From an uncultured Phascolarctobacterium sp. (GTDB lineage: Bacteria > Bacillota > Negativicutes > Acidaminococcales > Acidaminococcaceae): DNA of 64,000 nt. The notes below the pieces were generated by a model. The model was not told the DNA's origin and searched no databases. It worked only from the letters and a program-made list of their open reading frames with translations. The first letter of the stretch is position 1, and every line of letters begins with the position of its first letter. Location of the stretch: positions 78,564 to 142,563 of the forward strand of contig UQZN01000003.1 of assembly GCA_900545535.1 (NCBI GenBank), read 5' to 3'. This document shows, in pieces, positions 34,304 to 42,998 of this stretch. Both the position numbers and the translations under genes were made by a program.

Positions 34304-34857
34304 TTTTTCACCCCGCTTCGCTGAACTTCCAAAGCAAAATCAATAACGCCAACACTGCTGCTGTTATTATTACTGCCGCTTTCGCTGGCAGAAACCAGCT
34401 GCACACCGGCAACGTCCGGTCTGGCCTGCAGAAGGCTGATAAATTTGAGCACGTCATCCATCTTCATCGCCTTACCGGCTATACTCATCTGATCCGGCTG
34501 ATTGCCCTGCTTGACACTGGTAAGCCAACAGCCGTAAGGTGTAACATTGCCCAGCTCTGCCAGTGAGCGGCTCCAGACGATACGGTCTTTAGAAAGATTG
34601 CGTACGATAGTATTGCGTTTATTGATTTCCGCATTCTGGAGCTGCGCTTTATCAAAGCGTTCCTGCCAGACTTTCATCGAAGCGATGCCTTCGTTGACCT
34701 CGCTGAGTCTACTTTCCGTATACTTGAACATTGCCAAATGATAGCCCCACAGCAAAATACTCAAGCCTAAAAATACATAAGCTACAATGCGATAAAGCTT
34801 CCATGTCGGAAATTCTGTTTTACGCCTGTACTCAGGTAAAAGGTTGATTTTAATCAT
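34300..34857 (-). CDS. pilN: Type IV pilus assembly protein PilN
   Basis: About 185 residues beginning MIKINLLPEYRRK, the PilN motif that binds the groove of PilM, then one membrane helix (IVAYVFLGLSILLWGYHLAM), a coiled-coil and a periplasmic domain. The ATG at 34857 has GGAGGGG 6 nt upstream and overlaps the pilM stop by 8 nt. Serine/asparagine-rich stretch (SESGSNNNSSS) near the C-terminus. Confidence 0.88.
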   Translation of the reverse strand: MIKINLLPEYRRKTEFPTWKLYRIVAYVFLGLSILLWGYHLAMFKYTESRLSEVNEGIASMKVWQERFDKAQLQNAEINKRNTIVRNLSKDRIVWSRSLAELGNVTPYGCWLTSVKQGNQPDQMSIAGKAMKMDDVLKFISLLQARPDVAGVQLVSASESGSNNNSSSVGVIDFALEVQRSGVKK

Positions 34858-35923
34858 CAGCTTCCCCTCCATACAAAGCAGCGCCTATCGCAACCGTCAG
34901 CGCTCCCAGATATTTTTTCAATTCCCGCTGGTCCAGCTTATCGGCAAAAGTTACTGCCTGGCGCAGATCATTAACGACGACCTGCATTTCCATACCCTCG
35001 GTCAAAAATTCAGGCAGCCCGGCCATATTCGCACCGCCACCCGCCAGAACCAGATGTGTAAATCTGGCATCTTTTTTATTGATTAAATAATATTCGCAGG
35101 TCCTGCGCACTTCACGGCCCAGATTTTCGATCTCGTTAAAAAATTCCGCATATTTAGTTTTATCCGTTTCCAAGCTGCTTAAAAGCAGTTCATCTTCCAA
35201 TTTGATCTTTTCCGCAGCCGCCAGGTCAACACCGGCACCGCTGGCAATAGCGGCATTGAACATCTGTCCGCCCTGGGGTATACTGCGCTGAGCTACAGGA
35301 GCGCCGTTCTGGAAAATAGTCAGCATGGAATAAGAACGTCCAATATCCAGCAAAACAAAATTTTCCAGCTGCTGCGGCAAGGTCCTGTATGCGGCTAAAA
35401 CTTCGATATCGATACCGATCGTCTGCCAGCCAAGCGCATCACTGATCTCCAATAACGAATCAATAACGTCTTTGGGAGAAGCTACCAAAAGTACAGGCTG
35501 CAGGCCATCACTGGTAAACGAACCAAATTTTGCCGAATCGACATAATAGGTATCAGCTTCATAAGGCACATACTGACTGGAATCCCAGGCCACAGACTGC
35601 TTCATTTCCTCATCAGGCATTTCCGGCATATCGATCTCGCGTACAAACGCATTGCGCCCGCCTACAGTAAATACTGCATGCCTGGCGTTAAAATCATACT
35701 TGGCCAACAACCCCTTAATAAAACTTATCATCGCATCGCTGTTGCGAACAAAACCGTTATTGATCAGCTCAAGCGGCAGCTCTGCTACAGCAAAACAACT
35801 AACTACAGGCTTACTGCCGTTTTCTATCTGTACTAGCTTGATACTGCCTGTACCAATGTCGACACCGATTATTTTAGACGGCTTTGCATGAAACATTTTT
35901 TTTATGATGGCTTGCACATTCAC
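34850..35923 (-). CDS. pilM: Type IV pilus actin-like ATPase PilM
   Basis: 357 residues, FtsA/actin fold. IIGVDIGTGSIKLVQI is the phosphate-1 loop; LLDIGRSYSMLTIF is phosphate-2 and LVLAGGGANMAGL the adenosine motif. Cytoplasmic ring partner of PilN. GTG start with GGGAGG nine bases upstream. First of the pilMNO block, 80 nt after the prepilin peptidase gene. Confidence 0.93.
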   Translation of the reverse strand: MNVQAIIKKMFHAKPSKIIGVDIGTGSIKLVQIENGSKPVVSCFAVAELPLELINNGFVRNSDAMISFIKGLLAKYDFNARHAVFTVGGRNAFVREIDMPEMPDEEMKQSVAWDSSQYVPYEADTYYVDSAKFGSFTSDGLQPVLLVASPKDVIDSLLEISDALGWQTIGIDIEVLAAYRTLPQQLENFVLLDIGRSYSMLTIFQNGAPVAQRSIPQGGQMFNAAIASGAGVDLAAAEKIKLEDELLLSSLETDKTKYAEFFNEIENLGREVRRTCEYYLINKKDARFTHLVLAGGGANMAGLPEFLTEGMEMQVVVNDLRQAVTFADKLDQRELKKYLGALTVAIGAALYGGEADD

Positions 35924-36003
35924 TTGCGCAGACCTCCCTGATTTATATAAATAAACTCAATTTCAATACTATATCTTATAAATTATATCATAAGTTTATA
36001 AAC

Positions 36004-36753
36004 TTATACAAACAAACTCCAGTAAAAATAAATCAAATAGGGCGAAAATAAAAGTGCAATATACGCACCTGTACATAAGAACGGCCCAAAAGGAATCGGA
36101 TCTTTGCGCTGCTTGATACCAGTTGCCAGCAGCAGCACACCTATGACGCCTCCCAAAATAAAAGCCAGCATCAGACAAACGATACTTGCCTTCAACCCCA
36201 GCCAAACGCCTAAAACAAAGCTGAGCTTAACATCACCGGCCCCCATCCCGCCGCGGCTCAGTAAAAAGATCAGCAGCATCAGACCACCGGCGAATAAAGC
36301 GCCATAAAGCGCATCCCACATATCCGGCAGGGTATAATAAGCATAAATAATACCGGTTGGCAGCATCAGCATCAAAATTTCATCCAGCAGTATCTGGTGG
36401 TCCAGATCAATAAACGCCTGCACGATCAGACAAGCTACAAAAAAGAATACCAAAGCTATTTTCAGCCCCGGTAAATAATAAAGCCCACACAAAGCAAACA
36501 AAATACCTGTTAAAAGCTCCACCAGCAGATAGCGCGGGCTGTAAGGCGCCTTACAATAACGGCATCTGCCGCGCAGGAAAATATAGCTTAAAACAGGTAC
36601 CATATCCAAAGGCCCCAGACGGTGGCCGCAGCTGCCGCAGGCAGACGGCGGTTTAACAACAGAAATTCCCAGAGGCAGCCTGTAAATACAGACATTTAAA
36701 AAACTGCCGATCACAATACCCAACACAAAATATAAGCCAAATAATAAATACAC
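36004..36753 (-). CDS. pilD: Prepilin peptidase / N-methyltransferase
   Basis: 249 residues, A24 aspartic peptidase. N-terminal GSFLNVCIYRLP and two CxxC pairs (CGSC, CRYC) that bind zinc, then the two catalytic Asp regions (FIDLDHQILLDE and GGMGAGDVKLSF), with eight hydrophobic helices. It cleaves the leader of the two pilins encoded at 44.7-45.8 kb and methylates the new Phe. Confidence 0.95.
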   Translation of the reverse strand: MYLLFGLYFVLGIVIGSFLNVCIYRLPLGISVVKPPSACGSCGHRLGPLDMVPVLSYIFLRGRCRYCKAPYSPRYLLVELLTGILFALCGLYYLPGLKIALVFFFVACLIVQAFIDLDHQILLDEILMLMLPTGIIYAYYTLPDMWDALYGALFAGGLMLLIFLLSRGGMGAGDVKLSFVLGVWLGLKASIVCLMLAFILGGVIGVLLLATGIKQRKDPIPFGPFLCTGAYIALLFSPYLIYFYWSLFV

Positions 36754-36890
36754 TCAACCACGTCCTAAGATAAAATATACCTTAAATTATAATACTTTTA
36801 CTTTATATAAGCGTAAAAAGAACTGTTAAAAGGCCTTACAAAAAAGACAAAATCACACGTACCCGCCTGCCAGCCAATGTGTTAGCAGCT

Positions 36891-38234
36891 TCACAGCTTG
36901 CCGTCACAGGGCCGGTCTTTTTGATAATAACTGCGTTTTTCTTCATACATCGCCTTATCGGCACTATTGATAAGCAGATCGGCCGCAACCGTTCTATCCG
37001 TCCAAACAGCCCCCAGCGAAAATTTTATTTCGGTATTCTGCAGCACAAACTCCCTCAAAGACTGCTCTTTTTCCTCAAACTCCATCCGCTTGATGCCTTC
37101 ACAGAGCGCCACAAATTCATCGCCGCCGATACGGAACACTTTTTCGCCAAAAGTAGTTTGCAGCAGCTTGCTGATCGTCATGATAATATAGTCACCATAA
37201 TCATGACCTTTGCTGTCATTAGCTTTTTTCAGTCCGTTGATATCAAGAAAAACAACGCCTAAACTGCTGTACTGTTTATTTTTCAGCTCGTCTAAATATT
37301 TTATATAACTCGTTCTGTTACAAACGCCGGTCAAAGAATCCTTATAACTGAGAATCTGCAGCTTTTCGATCAGCAGTCGTTTTTGCAGGTCATTAACAAT
37401 AAAAGACGTGACCTGTTCCAATAAGCCATAATGCAAATACTCGACCGAAGGATTATCTACACCAATAAAGCCGATCAGCTGGCCGTTATTAAACAACGGC
37501 GCCGCTATCAGTGAATTGATATTCTGCGCCCCTAAGATTTTATATTCTTCTGACTCGTGTTCCAACTCATCTTTTAAAGAATAAATGATCCTGGCTTTAT
37601 GGTTATTGAAGCGCTCGATCCACATACCAAAAGAACTGAAAGGTATTTTCTGCAATAACTCCAGCTGGGGAACAATGCCCTTTTTGCACCATTCATAGGT
37701 ATTAGAAACAGTATTATCAGCTTCACACCGCTCAAAAATATACGCTCTGTCACCTTCATATGTTTCGCCAACGATCTTCAGCAGTTCGTTGATCGCTTTA
37801 TTGACATCATTTTCATTATTCAAAGTATCGATGCATTGGATCAGAGTTCGTTCCATATTCAGTTTATTTTTGATGTCCTGTTTTTCCTGGACCTGCGCAG
37901 TAATATCACTACCGATCTCCACACGGCATTCCCGGCCATTTACTATGATTTTTTTATCGTGCAAGGTAAAATATTGCTGCAGATCTTCCCTGAAAAATTC
38001 CCATTCATAAATTTTTTCTGTCGAAAGCACAGCATTAGTGCAGAATTCACACGGACTATCCTTGCCCTGCAAAGCCTGATAACAAAGTTTGCCGAACACC
38101 TCGGACTCACTTTTACCAATCACCTGCAGCAGCCTTTTATTTGCAAAAATGACCTTGTTCGTCTCCAGATCCGTAACATAAATAAGATCATTGCTGTTAT
38201 TAATGATTTCGTAACAAATCTCTTTAGCGGTCAT
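36891..38234 (-). CDS. PAS-GAF-GGDEF diguanylate cyclase
   Basis: 447 residues. A PAS domain (about 1-125, IINNSNDLIYVTDLETNKVI) with a CxxC in SPCEFCTN, a GAF domain (about 150-290) and a GGDEF domain (about 300-447) with the intact catalytic motif FRIGGDEFVALCEG. Predicted to make c-di-GMP and, having no membrane segment, to sense a cytoplasmic cue. Adjacent to pil genes, so pilus control by c-di-GMP is plausible but not shown. Confidence 0.92.
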   Translation of the reverse strand: MTAKEICYEIINNSNDLIYVTDLETNKVIFANKRLLQVIGKSESEVFGKLCYQALQGKDSPCEFCTNAVLSTEKIYEWEFFREDLQQYFTLHDKKIIVNGRECRVEIGSDITAQVQEKQDIKNKLNMERTLIQCIDTLNNENDVNKAINELLKIVGETYEGDRAYIFERCEADNTVSNTYEWCKKGIVPQLELLQKIPFSSFGMWIERFNNHKARIIYSLKDELEHESEEYKILGAQNINSLIAAPLFNNGQLIGFIGVDNPSVEYLHYGLLEQVTSFIVNDLQKRLLIEKLQILSYKDSLTGVCNRTSYIKYLDELKNKQYSSLGVVFLDINGLKKANDSKGHDYGDYIIMTISKLLQTTFGEKVFRIGGDEFVALCEGIKRMEFEEKEQSLREFVLQNTEIKFSLGAVWTDRTVAADLLINSADKAMYEEKRSYYQKDRPCDGKL

Positions 38235-38377
38235 CGAAACCTCTCCTACGTCTAATCGGATTATTTAATATTTATTATATCATATAAATTAAATAACACT
38301 TATCAAATTTATAAAATATATTTAAAACAAAAACATACTTTTCTAAAAATAAGTACCTTTATGCAAACCCTCCCATA

Positions 38378-38434
38378 CAAAAAAATAATCCCCGCTCCCT
38401 CTGCTGTACTATGCCAGCAAAAAGGAGCGGGGAT
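38378..38434 (-). terminator. Terminator of the dicarboxylate/amino-acid symporter gene
   Basis: Eleven-base arms (atccccgctcc and complement) with a 25-nt loop, followed on the minus strand by TATTTTTTT. Starts about 20 nt after the symporter stop. Confidence 0.88.
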
Positions 38435-38453
38435 CCTTGAGAATAATCTTGAT

Positions 38454-39644
38454 TTACAATACAGAAATTTCATTGACCTCTTCAATATTATTTTTTTTGG
38501 CGTAACCAGTCAAAAACAGCGTTAAAGCACCATCACCAGTTACATTGCAGGCAGTACCAAAGCTGTCCTGCAGGGCAAAGATCGTCAGCATCAGCGCCGT
38601 GCCTGTAGCATCAAAGCCAAGCACGCTGATGATCAAACCCAAAGACGCCATAACCGTACCACCAGGAACACCGGGTGCGCCAATAGCAAAAATACCTAAC
38701 AACAGGCAGAACAAAATCATCGTACCCAGTTCCGGCAAGGTGCCATACAAAATCTGAGAAACTGTCATCACAAAAAATACTTCTGTCAAAACACTGCCGC
38801 ACAGGTGAATATTGGCAAACAGCGGAATGCCAAAGTTTACCAGATCCTTACGCAGCACTTTGGATTTGCGGGCACATTCCAGAGCAACGGCCAAAGTTGC
38901 CGCAGAAGACATGGTGCCTACAGCAGTAATATAAGCAGGCCAGTAATGCTTGAGCACTTCCATCGGATTAGCGCCGGCATAAAGACCAGCCAGACCATAC
39001 AACAACGCCAGCCAGAGATAATGTCCTACCATTACTATCAGCACCACGATCAGGAATACCGGCAGCTGCTTTGTGATTGTGCCTTCATACGATAAAGCGC
39101 AGAAGGTGCAGGCGATAAAGATCGGCAGCACTGGAATAACGATATTAGTCACGATCGCTAAAACGATTTTCTGGAACTCTTCTAAAAATTTAGTGATCAC
39201 AGCGGCCTTAGTCCAGGCAGCTGCCACACCAACCAGCACAGAAAAGACCAATGCGCTCATTACGCTCATGATCGGGTCGATTTTTAAATCAAACAGCAGT
39301 TTCGGCAGCTCTTTTAAACCATCGACAGAGGAAACGATATTCAAATGCGGTATCAGGCCGTAGCCGGATAACATCGCAAAGAAGGCCGCACCCACGGAAG
39401 AAACATAAGCCAATATGATAGCGACCCGCAGCATAGTCGATGCATGCTGCCCCAGGCGTGTAATAGACGGCGCAATAAAACCGATAATAATCAGCGGTAC
39501 ACAGAAAATGATCAGCGAACCAAGTAAATTTTTGACTGTCAGTATCACCTGCATCAAATCTTCATTGGCGTATAAGCCCACAATAATACCAGCGATCACA
39601 CCCAGCACAAGACGGGCCGGTAAACTTCCCAATATGTTCTTCAT
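38454..39644 (-). CDS. Dicarboxylate/amino acid:cation symporter (DAACS family)
   Basis: About 396 residues with eight helices and two re-entrant loops. TMSSAATLAVALECARK is the serine-rich HP1 tip, GAPGVPGGTVMASLGLI the HP2 region and LTIFALQDSFGTACNVTGDG the substrate-binding helix 8. Takes up glutamate, aspartate, serine/threonine or C4-dicarboxylates with Na+ or H+. The ATG at 39644 is preferred over an in-frame GTG three codons earlier. Own promoter and terminator. Confidence 0.92.
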   Translation of the reverse strand: MKNILGSLPARLVLGVIAGIIVGLYANEDLMQVILTVKNLLGSLIIFCVPLIIIGFIAPSITRLGQHASTMLRVAIILAYVSSVGAAFFAMLSGYGLIPHLNIVSSVDGLKELPKLLFDLKIDPIMSVMSALVFSVLVGVAAAWTKAAVITKFLEEFQKIVLAIVTNIVIPVLPIFIACTFCALSYEGTITKQLPVFLIVVLIVMVGHYLWLALLYGLAGLYAGANPMEVLKHYWPAYITAVGTMSSAATLAVALECARKSKVLRKDLVNFGIPLFANIHLCGSVLTEVFFVMTVSQILYGTLPELGTMILFCLLLGIFAIGAPGVPGGTVMASLGLIISVLGFDATGTALMLTIFALQDSFGTACNVTGDGALTLFLTGYAKKNNIEEVNEISVL

Positions 39645-39678
39645 CAGCGTCACTCTTTTCTTGGATAATAGATTTTAC

Positions 39679-39707
39679 TATATACTAAAATAGCATATAC
39701 TAATCAA
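39679..39707 (-). promoter_or_regulatory. Promoter of the DAACS symporter gene
   Basis: TTGATT, 17-nt spacer, TATATA on the minus strand; an overlapping TTGAGG-17-TATTTT is also possible. Gives a leader of about 30-40 nt. Confidence 0.5.
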
Positions 39708-39869
39708 TTCCTCAACTGTTTTTCGTCTTTTTCCCAAAATATTTCTGCTTTTATGTGGCAAAAATTTAAAAGCTTTCCAATTTTTATCCAATTTCATCAA
39801 AATTAAAATTTCACATTTTTTTTGAAGCTTTGCCCTTTTTCTGTCAAATATCTGTTGTATACTTAAGAC

Positions 39870-39978
39870 ATAGCAAGTGATGAACTTGCTATACCCTTCC
39901 CATCAAATTCATCATAAACAGCTTTCCTATGAAGAAACCGTTCGCAACCATCCCCTGCGGACGGTTTTCTTTTTATTT
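39870..39978 (+). ncRNA. Candidate small RNA with own terminator
   Basis: In the 388-nt gap without genes the plus strand shows a TATACT -10-like box (39858-39863), then an 8-bp hairpin (tagcaagt/acttgcta) where the transcript would begin, an unstructured middle and an 11-bp stem with one U-G pair (aaaccgttcgc/gcggacggttt) followed by TCTTTTTATTT, a good rho-independent terminator. No open reading frame or downstream plus-strand gene is served. No convincing -35 box, and it is not a family I recognise. Confidence 0.4.
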
Positions 39979-39991
39979 ATAAGCTTTAGCA

Positions 39992-40022
39992 AAAAGGCTG
40001 TAGCACTAAGCTACAGCCTTTT
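39992..40022. terminator. Bidirectional terminator after the toxin gene
   Basis: Thirteen-base arms (aaaaggctgtagc and complement), 5-nt loop, A and T runs at the ends; about 10 nt after the toxin stop. Confidence 0.9.
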
Positions 40023-40032
40023 CTATATTACT

Positions 40033-40335
40033 CTACTTAAATAAAATACTCACGTAATCCATCTCACTTGATAAAACTCGAAAAATCCATACAGTAACAT
40101 TATCAGTTTTGTAAAATATTAAAAACTTACCACTAACAATATATCTGTAATCCGTTTTCATATGCAGTTTTACTGAAAGGGAAATACCCATTTGCGGAAA
40201 CAGGCCTAAATGATTGATACTCTGTAAAATATCGGCTTTAACCATCTCAGCATTTTGCAGACTGTCCTCAATAATATAATCATAAATGTTTTTTACATCA
40301 CTAATTGCTTTTCCCGTTAGTAGAATGTCAGCCAT
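40033..40335 (-). CDS. RelE/ParE-superfamily toxin
   Basis: 100 residues. The pattern fits ParE/RelE: an N-terminal helix pair (ISDVKNIYDYIIEDSLQNAE), a hydrophobic IL..INHLGLFPQMG segment, then YRYIVSGKFLIFYKTDNVTVWIFRVLS, the central strands, with (M)DY near the end. Could be a gyrase poison or a ribosome-dependent RNase; the sequence alone does not decide. It begins right after the antitoxin stop. Confidence 0.85.
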   Translation of the reverse strand: MADILLTGKAISDVKNIYDYIIEDSLQNAEMVKADILQSINHLGLFPQMGISLSVKLHMKTDYRYIVSGKFLIFYKTDNVTVWIFRVLSSEMDYVSILFK

Positions 40336-40581
40336 TTATCCATTTAACGCTTTCTTCAGGTCATCCAAGGTCTGCCAGCCCTTTTCTTTAGCATCAGCTT
40401 CGCCTTCTGCTAAAGCCTGCAGTAATCTTAGTTTAGCACATTGTTCATCATAGGCTTCAATATCCATAATTATATATTTGCCTCTGCCATTTTTAGTAAG
40501 ATAAACCGGATTACCATTGATACATTCTTTCAACACCGCGTTATAATTACGCAAATCAGATATAGGTTTTATAGTAGTCAT
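40336..40581 (-). CDS. Phd/YefM-family antitoxin
   Basis: 81 residues. MTTIKPISDLRNYNAVLKEC and GNPVYLTKNGRGKYIIMDIEAYDE are the classic Phd/YefM DNA-binding fold; the C-terminal KGWQTLDDLKKAL would wrap the toxin. Strong GGAGGTGG ribosome-binding site. Probably represses its own promoter, whose -10 box carries an inverted repeat. Confidence 0.92.
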   Translation of the reverse strand: MTTIKPISDLRNYNAVLKECINGNPVYLTKNGRGKYIIMDIEAYDEQCAKLRLLQALAEGEADAKEKGWQTLDDLKKALNG

Positions 40582-40604
40582 TCCACCACCTCCAATTTGC
40601 TTTT

Positions 40605-40633
40605 ATTATATCATAATCGTCGTAGAATTTTAA
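40605..40633 (-). promoter_or_regulatory. Toxin-antitoxin promoter with overlapping operator
   Basis: Perfect TATAAT with TTAAAA 17 nt upstream on the minus strand. The -10 sits inside the inverted repeat ATTAT-ATC-ATAAT (40605-40617), the arrangement expected for autorepression by a Phd/YefM antitoxin. Confidence 0.6.
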
Positions 40634-40737
40634 GTAATATTTTAATAGTGTTATGCAGCAAACTGCCAGTTTCTTCATACGCAGTTGCTTTTTCTTAAAA
40701 GTTTAAACCTATTTTTTGCTGATTTTAGGGGCCACAG

Positions 40738-40758
40738 ATGGTACCACGTTGGTACCAT
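40738..40758. repeat. Perfect palindrome ATGGTACCA-cgt-TGGTACCAT
   Basis: Nine-base arms; each contains the self-complementary TGGTACCA, so it is both an inverted and a direct repeat. On the plus strand TTTTT follows, so it might be a weak terminator, or a two-site operator. Located between the toxin-antitoxin promoter and the tRNA terminator. Confidence 0.5.
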
Positions 40759-40801
40759 TTTTGCATTTTAGACCCACGGTTTTTTTGATACCACAACAAA
40801 C

Positions 40802-40829
40802 AAAAAAGCTGCAGAACAAGTCTGCAGCT
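40802..40829 (-). terminator. Terminator of the tRNA operon
   Basis: Nine-base arms (agctgcaga/tctgcagct), loop of five, then T6 on the minus strand, 12 nt after tRNA-Arg. Confidence 0.9.
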
Positions 40830-40841
40830 AACTTACGCTGT

Positions 40842-40918
<77 letters not shown>

Positions 40919-40924
40919 AAAAAT

Positions 40925-40998
40925 TGGAGCGGGCGATGGGAATCGAACCCACAACATCAGCTTGGAAGGCTGAGGTTTTACCACTAAACTACACCCGC
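40925..40998 (-). tRNA. tRNA-Gly(TCC)
   Basis: 74 nt including encoded CCA. Acceptor GCGGGTG/CGCCCGC, anticodon loop CTTCCAA (anticodon TCC, reads GGA), T-loop GGTTCGATTCC. Six bases separate it from tRNA-Arg. Confidence 0.97.
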
Positions 40999-41025
40999 AA
41001 TTTACTAAGCAATGCTCTATGTATT

Positions 41026-41102
41026 TGGTCGGAGCGGCAGGATTCGAACCTGCGACCCCCTGCTCCCAAGGCAGGTGCTCTACCAAACTGAGCCACGCCC
41101 CG
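41026..41102 (-). tRNA. tRNA-Pro(TGG)
   Basis: 77 nt including encoded CCA. Acceptor CGGGGCG/CGCTCCG, anticodon loop CTTGGGA (anticodon TGG), T-loop GGTTCGAATCC. First gene of the tRNA operon, just after its promoter. Confidence 0.97.
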
Positions 41103-41114
41103 AATACAAGGGAT

Positions 41115-41143
41115 ATTATATAAATTTTTGGTCTTAAAGTCAA
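41115..41143 (-). promoter_or_regulatory. tRNA operon promoter
   Basis: Near-consensus TTGACT, 17 nt, TATAAT on the minus strand, ending a few bases before tRNA-Pro: a strong stable-RNA promoter. Confidence 0.92.
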
Positions 41144-41194
41144 GTCTTTTCGTGTTTTAGCAGACAATTTATTATCACTATACTTGACCAAAAC

Positions 41195-41222
41195 AAAAAG
41201 GCAGTGTTAAAACTGCCTTTTT
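41195..41222. terminator. Terminator after the AGCS symporter gene
   Basis: Eleven-base arms (aaaaaggcagt and complement) around gttaaa with flanking A/T tracts; about 20 nt past the symporter stop. Looks bidirectional. Confidence 0.88.
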
Positions 41223-41243
41223 AAATACAAGCTTACTATAAAA

Positions 41244-42623
41244 TCAGGCTTCTTCAGTTACTTCTTCAGCCAGAACAGCTTGCTGCTTCTTTTCAGCCAA
41301 ATGTGTATGATAACGTTTCGTTTCAGCTATAATAACGCCGGTCAGTCCTAAAAGGGCGATCAGGTTAGGAATAGCCATCAAACCGTTAACGATATCTGCC
41401 AGTACCCAGATGGCTTCCAATTTCAGGAAAGCGCCGCAGGCAATCAAGCCGATAAAAATAATGCGGTACGGCAGGATCGCTTTAACGCCCAGCAAATATT
41501 CGATGCAGCGTTCGCCATAATAGTTCCAGCCTAAGATCGTAGTAAAAGCAAACAATACCAGGCCAACCATCAGCAGATATTTACCCCAGACAGGGAATCC
41601 CATCGTAAAAGCAGCCTGCGTCAAAGCCGCGCCATTCAAATCGCCAGTCCAGACATTGGTAACAACCAAAGTCAAACCAGTCAAAGTACAAATAATGATC
41701 GTATCGATAAAAGTACCGGTCATGGAAATCAGACCCTGTTCAGCAGGCCATTTGGTTTTTGCGGCAGCAGCAACGATCGGCGCACTGCCAAGACCGGATT
41801 CGTTAGAGAAAACGCCGCGGGCAATACCATTACGCATCGCCATCATAACAGTTGCACCCAGGAAGCCGCCGGCAGCAGCAGTCGGGCTGAAAGCGTTAGT
41901 CAGCACTGTAGCGATAGCAGCCGGGACCTGATCAGCAAACACCAGCAGGATACCAACAGTAGTAATAACATACAGCAAAGCCATGAAGGGAACGATCTTA
42001 CCTGCTACATTAGCGATAGATTTCAGACCGCCGATAGTAACAACAGCAACCAGGATAGTCAGCACAGCCGCAGTATAAATAACCGGGATACCAACAGAAA
42101 GCTGCGTGATCTCAACGATCGCATTGACCTGCGCAAAAGTACCGATACCGAAGTAAGCACACAATACGCCGGATACGGCGAAGAAAACAGCCAGCGGTTT
42201 ATAAGACTTACCCAAACCATTTTCGATATAATACATTGGGCCGCCAGCAATATTGCCATTGGCATCAACAGTACGGTATTTTACAGCCAGAAGACCTTCG
42301 GCATATTTAGTCGCCATACCGAAGAAAGCAGCCAGCCACATCCAGAACAAAGCACCCGGCCCGCCTGCCTTGATAGCAGTCGCAACACCGACGATATTAC
42401 CTGTGCCGACAGTAGCAGCCAAAGCCGTACACAAAGCCTTGAAGCTGTTGACATCGCCATCACCGTCATTTTTCGCCGAAAAAATCAATTTCAAAGCCAT
42501 AGGCAGTTTCAACACCTGCAACAAATTCAAACGCAGGGTCAGCCAGATACCGGTACCAACCAATAATACCAAAAGCGGCGGCCCCCACACAAAACTATCG
42601 ATCTCATTCAAAAGCTCCAACAT
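41244..42623 (-). CDS. Alanine/glycine:cation symporter (AGCS family)
   Basis: About 459 residues, eleven or so membrane helices. The family signatures are clear: ALAATVGTGNIVGVATAI, GGPGALFWMWLAAFFGMATKYAEGLL (split over the Na+ site) and RGVFSNESGLGSAPI. Imports glycine or alanine with Na+/H+. The ATG at 42623 has GGGAG at the right distance; a longer frame would run through the riboswitch. Control by a tandem glycine riboswitch directly upstream strongly suggests glycine as substrate. Confidence 0.95.
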   Translation of the reverse strand: MLELLNEIDSFVWGPPLLVLLVGTGIWLTLRLNLLQVLKLPMALKLIFSAKNDGDGDVNSFKALCTALAATVGTGNIVGVATAIKAGGPGALFWMWLAAFFGMATKYAEGLLAVKYRTVDANGNIAGGPMYYIENGLGKSYKPLAVFFAVSGVLCAYFGIGTFAQVNAIVEITQLSVGIPVIYTAAVLTILVAVVTIGGLKSIANVAGKIVPFMALLYVITTVGILLVFADQVPAAIATVLTNAFSPTAAAGGFLGATVMMAMRNGIARGVFSNESGLGSAPIVAAAAKTKWPAEQGLISMTGTFIDTIIICTLTGLTLVVTNVWTGDLNGAALTQAAFTMGFPVWGKYLLMVGLVLFAFTTILGWNYYGERCIEYLLGVKAILPYRIIFIGLIACGAFLKLEAIWVLADIVNGLMAIPNLIALLGLTGVIIAETKRYHTHLAEKKQQAVLAEEVTEEA

Positions 42624-42650
42624 AAAATTCTCCCTCTTCCCATTTGCGAA

Positions 42651-42693
42651 ATAAAAAACAAAAACCCACCGGAATAACGACAACTCCGGTGGG
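42651..42693 (-). terminator. Riboswitch-controlled intrinsic terminator
   Basis: Perfect nine-base stem (CCCACCGGA/TCCGGTGGG), 11-nt loop, followed by TTTTTGTTTTTT on the minus strand. Lies between the glycine aptamers and the symporter start, as the expression platform. Confidence 0.93.
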
Positions 42694-42739
42694 CAAAAAA
42701 CGATATAAGTACTCCCCTGCCTTAAAGGCAGCGGAACTA

Positions 42740-42908
42740 CTGCTATTGCTCTGTCCATTGGCCTGAGAGATAAAAACGTCAACGACGTTCGTGCACCTTC
42801 GGCGCCCATTCAAGGGACTCTCCAGAGTTGTGTCCGCATACGGTTCCGCCTGTTTTACAGGCACCTGAGAGTTTAGCTCCTTCGGTAGACGCATCGTCTT
42901 CTCCCATA
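42740..42908 (-). promoter_or_regulatory. Tandem glycine riboswitch
   Basis: Two aptamers in series on the minus strand. The first has CTACCGAAGGAG, AACTCTCAGG and GGACACAACTCTGGAGAG; the second has GCGCCGAAGG, ATCTCTCAGG and GGACAGAG. These are the conserved cores of the cooperative glycine riboswitch. With a terminator behind it, glycine binding would turn expression ON or OFF depending on the alternative pairing; for AGCS symporters both types are known. Confidence 0.95.
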
Positions 42909-42945
42909 TGTTTCATCCACGCATTATTCACTTGTGATGTTAGTT

Positions 42946-42973
42946 ATTATAGCAGATAGTTTGAAAAAAGCAA
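42946..42973 (-). promoter_or_regulatory. Promoter of the riboswitch-symporter transcript
   Basis: TTGCTT, 16 nt, perfect TATAAT on the minus strand; transcription would start about 30 nt before the first aptamer. Confidence 0.75.
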
Positions 42974-42998
42974 GTACTTTTGTATTGTATACATGTAT

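Noticed and set aside
40738..40758. T-box antiterminator resemblance (GGTACC core)
   Set aside because: No stem I specifier loop, no T-box sequence and no downstream aminoacyl-tRNA synthetase or amino-acid gene; it is a simple palindrome.
42624..42809. N-terminal extension of the AGCS symporter
   Set aside because: The extension would translate the glycine riboswitch and its terminator; a good ATG with GGGAG follows them.
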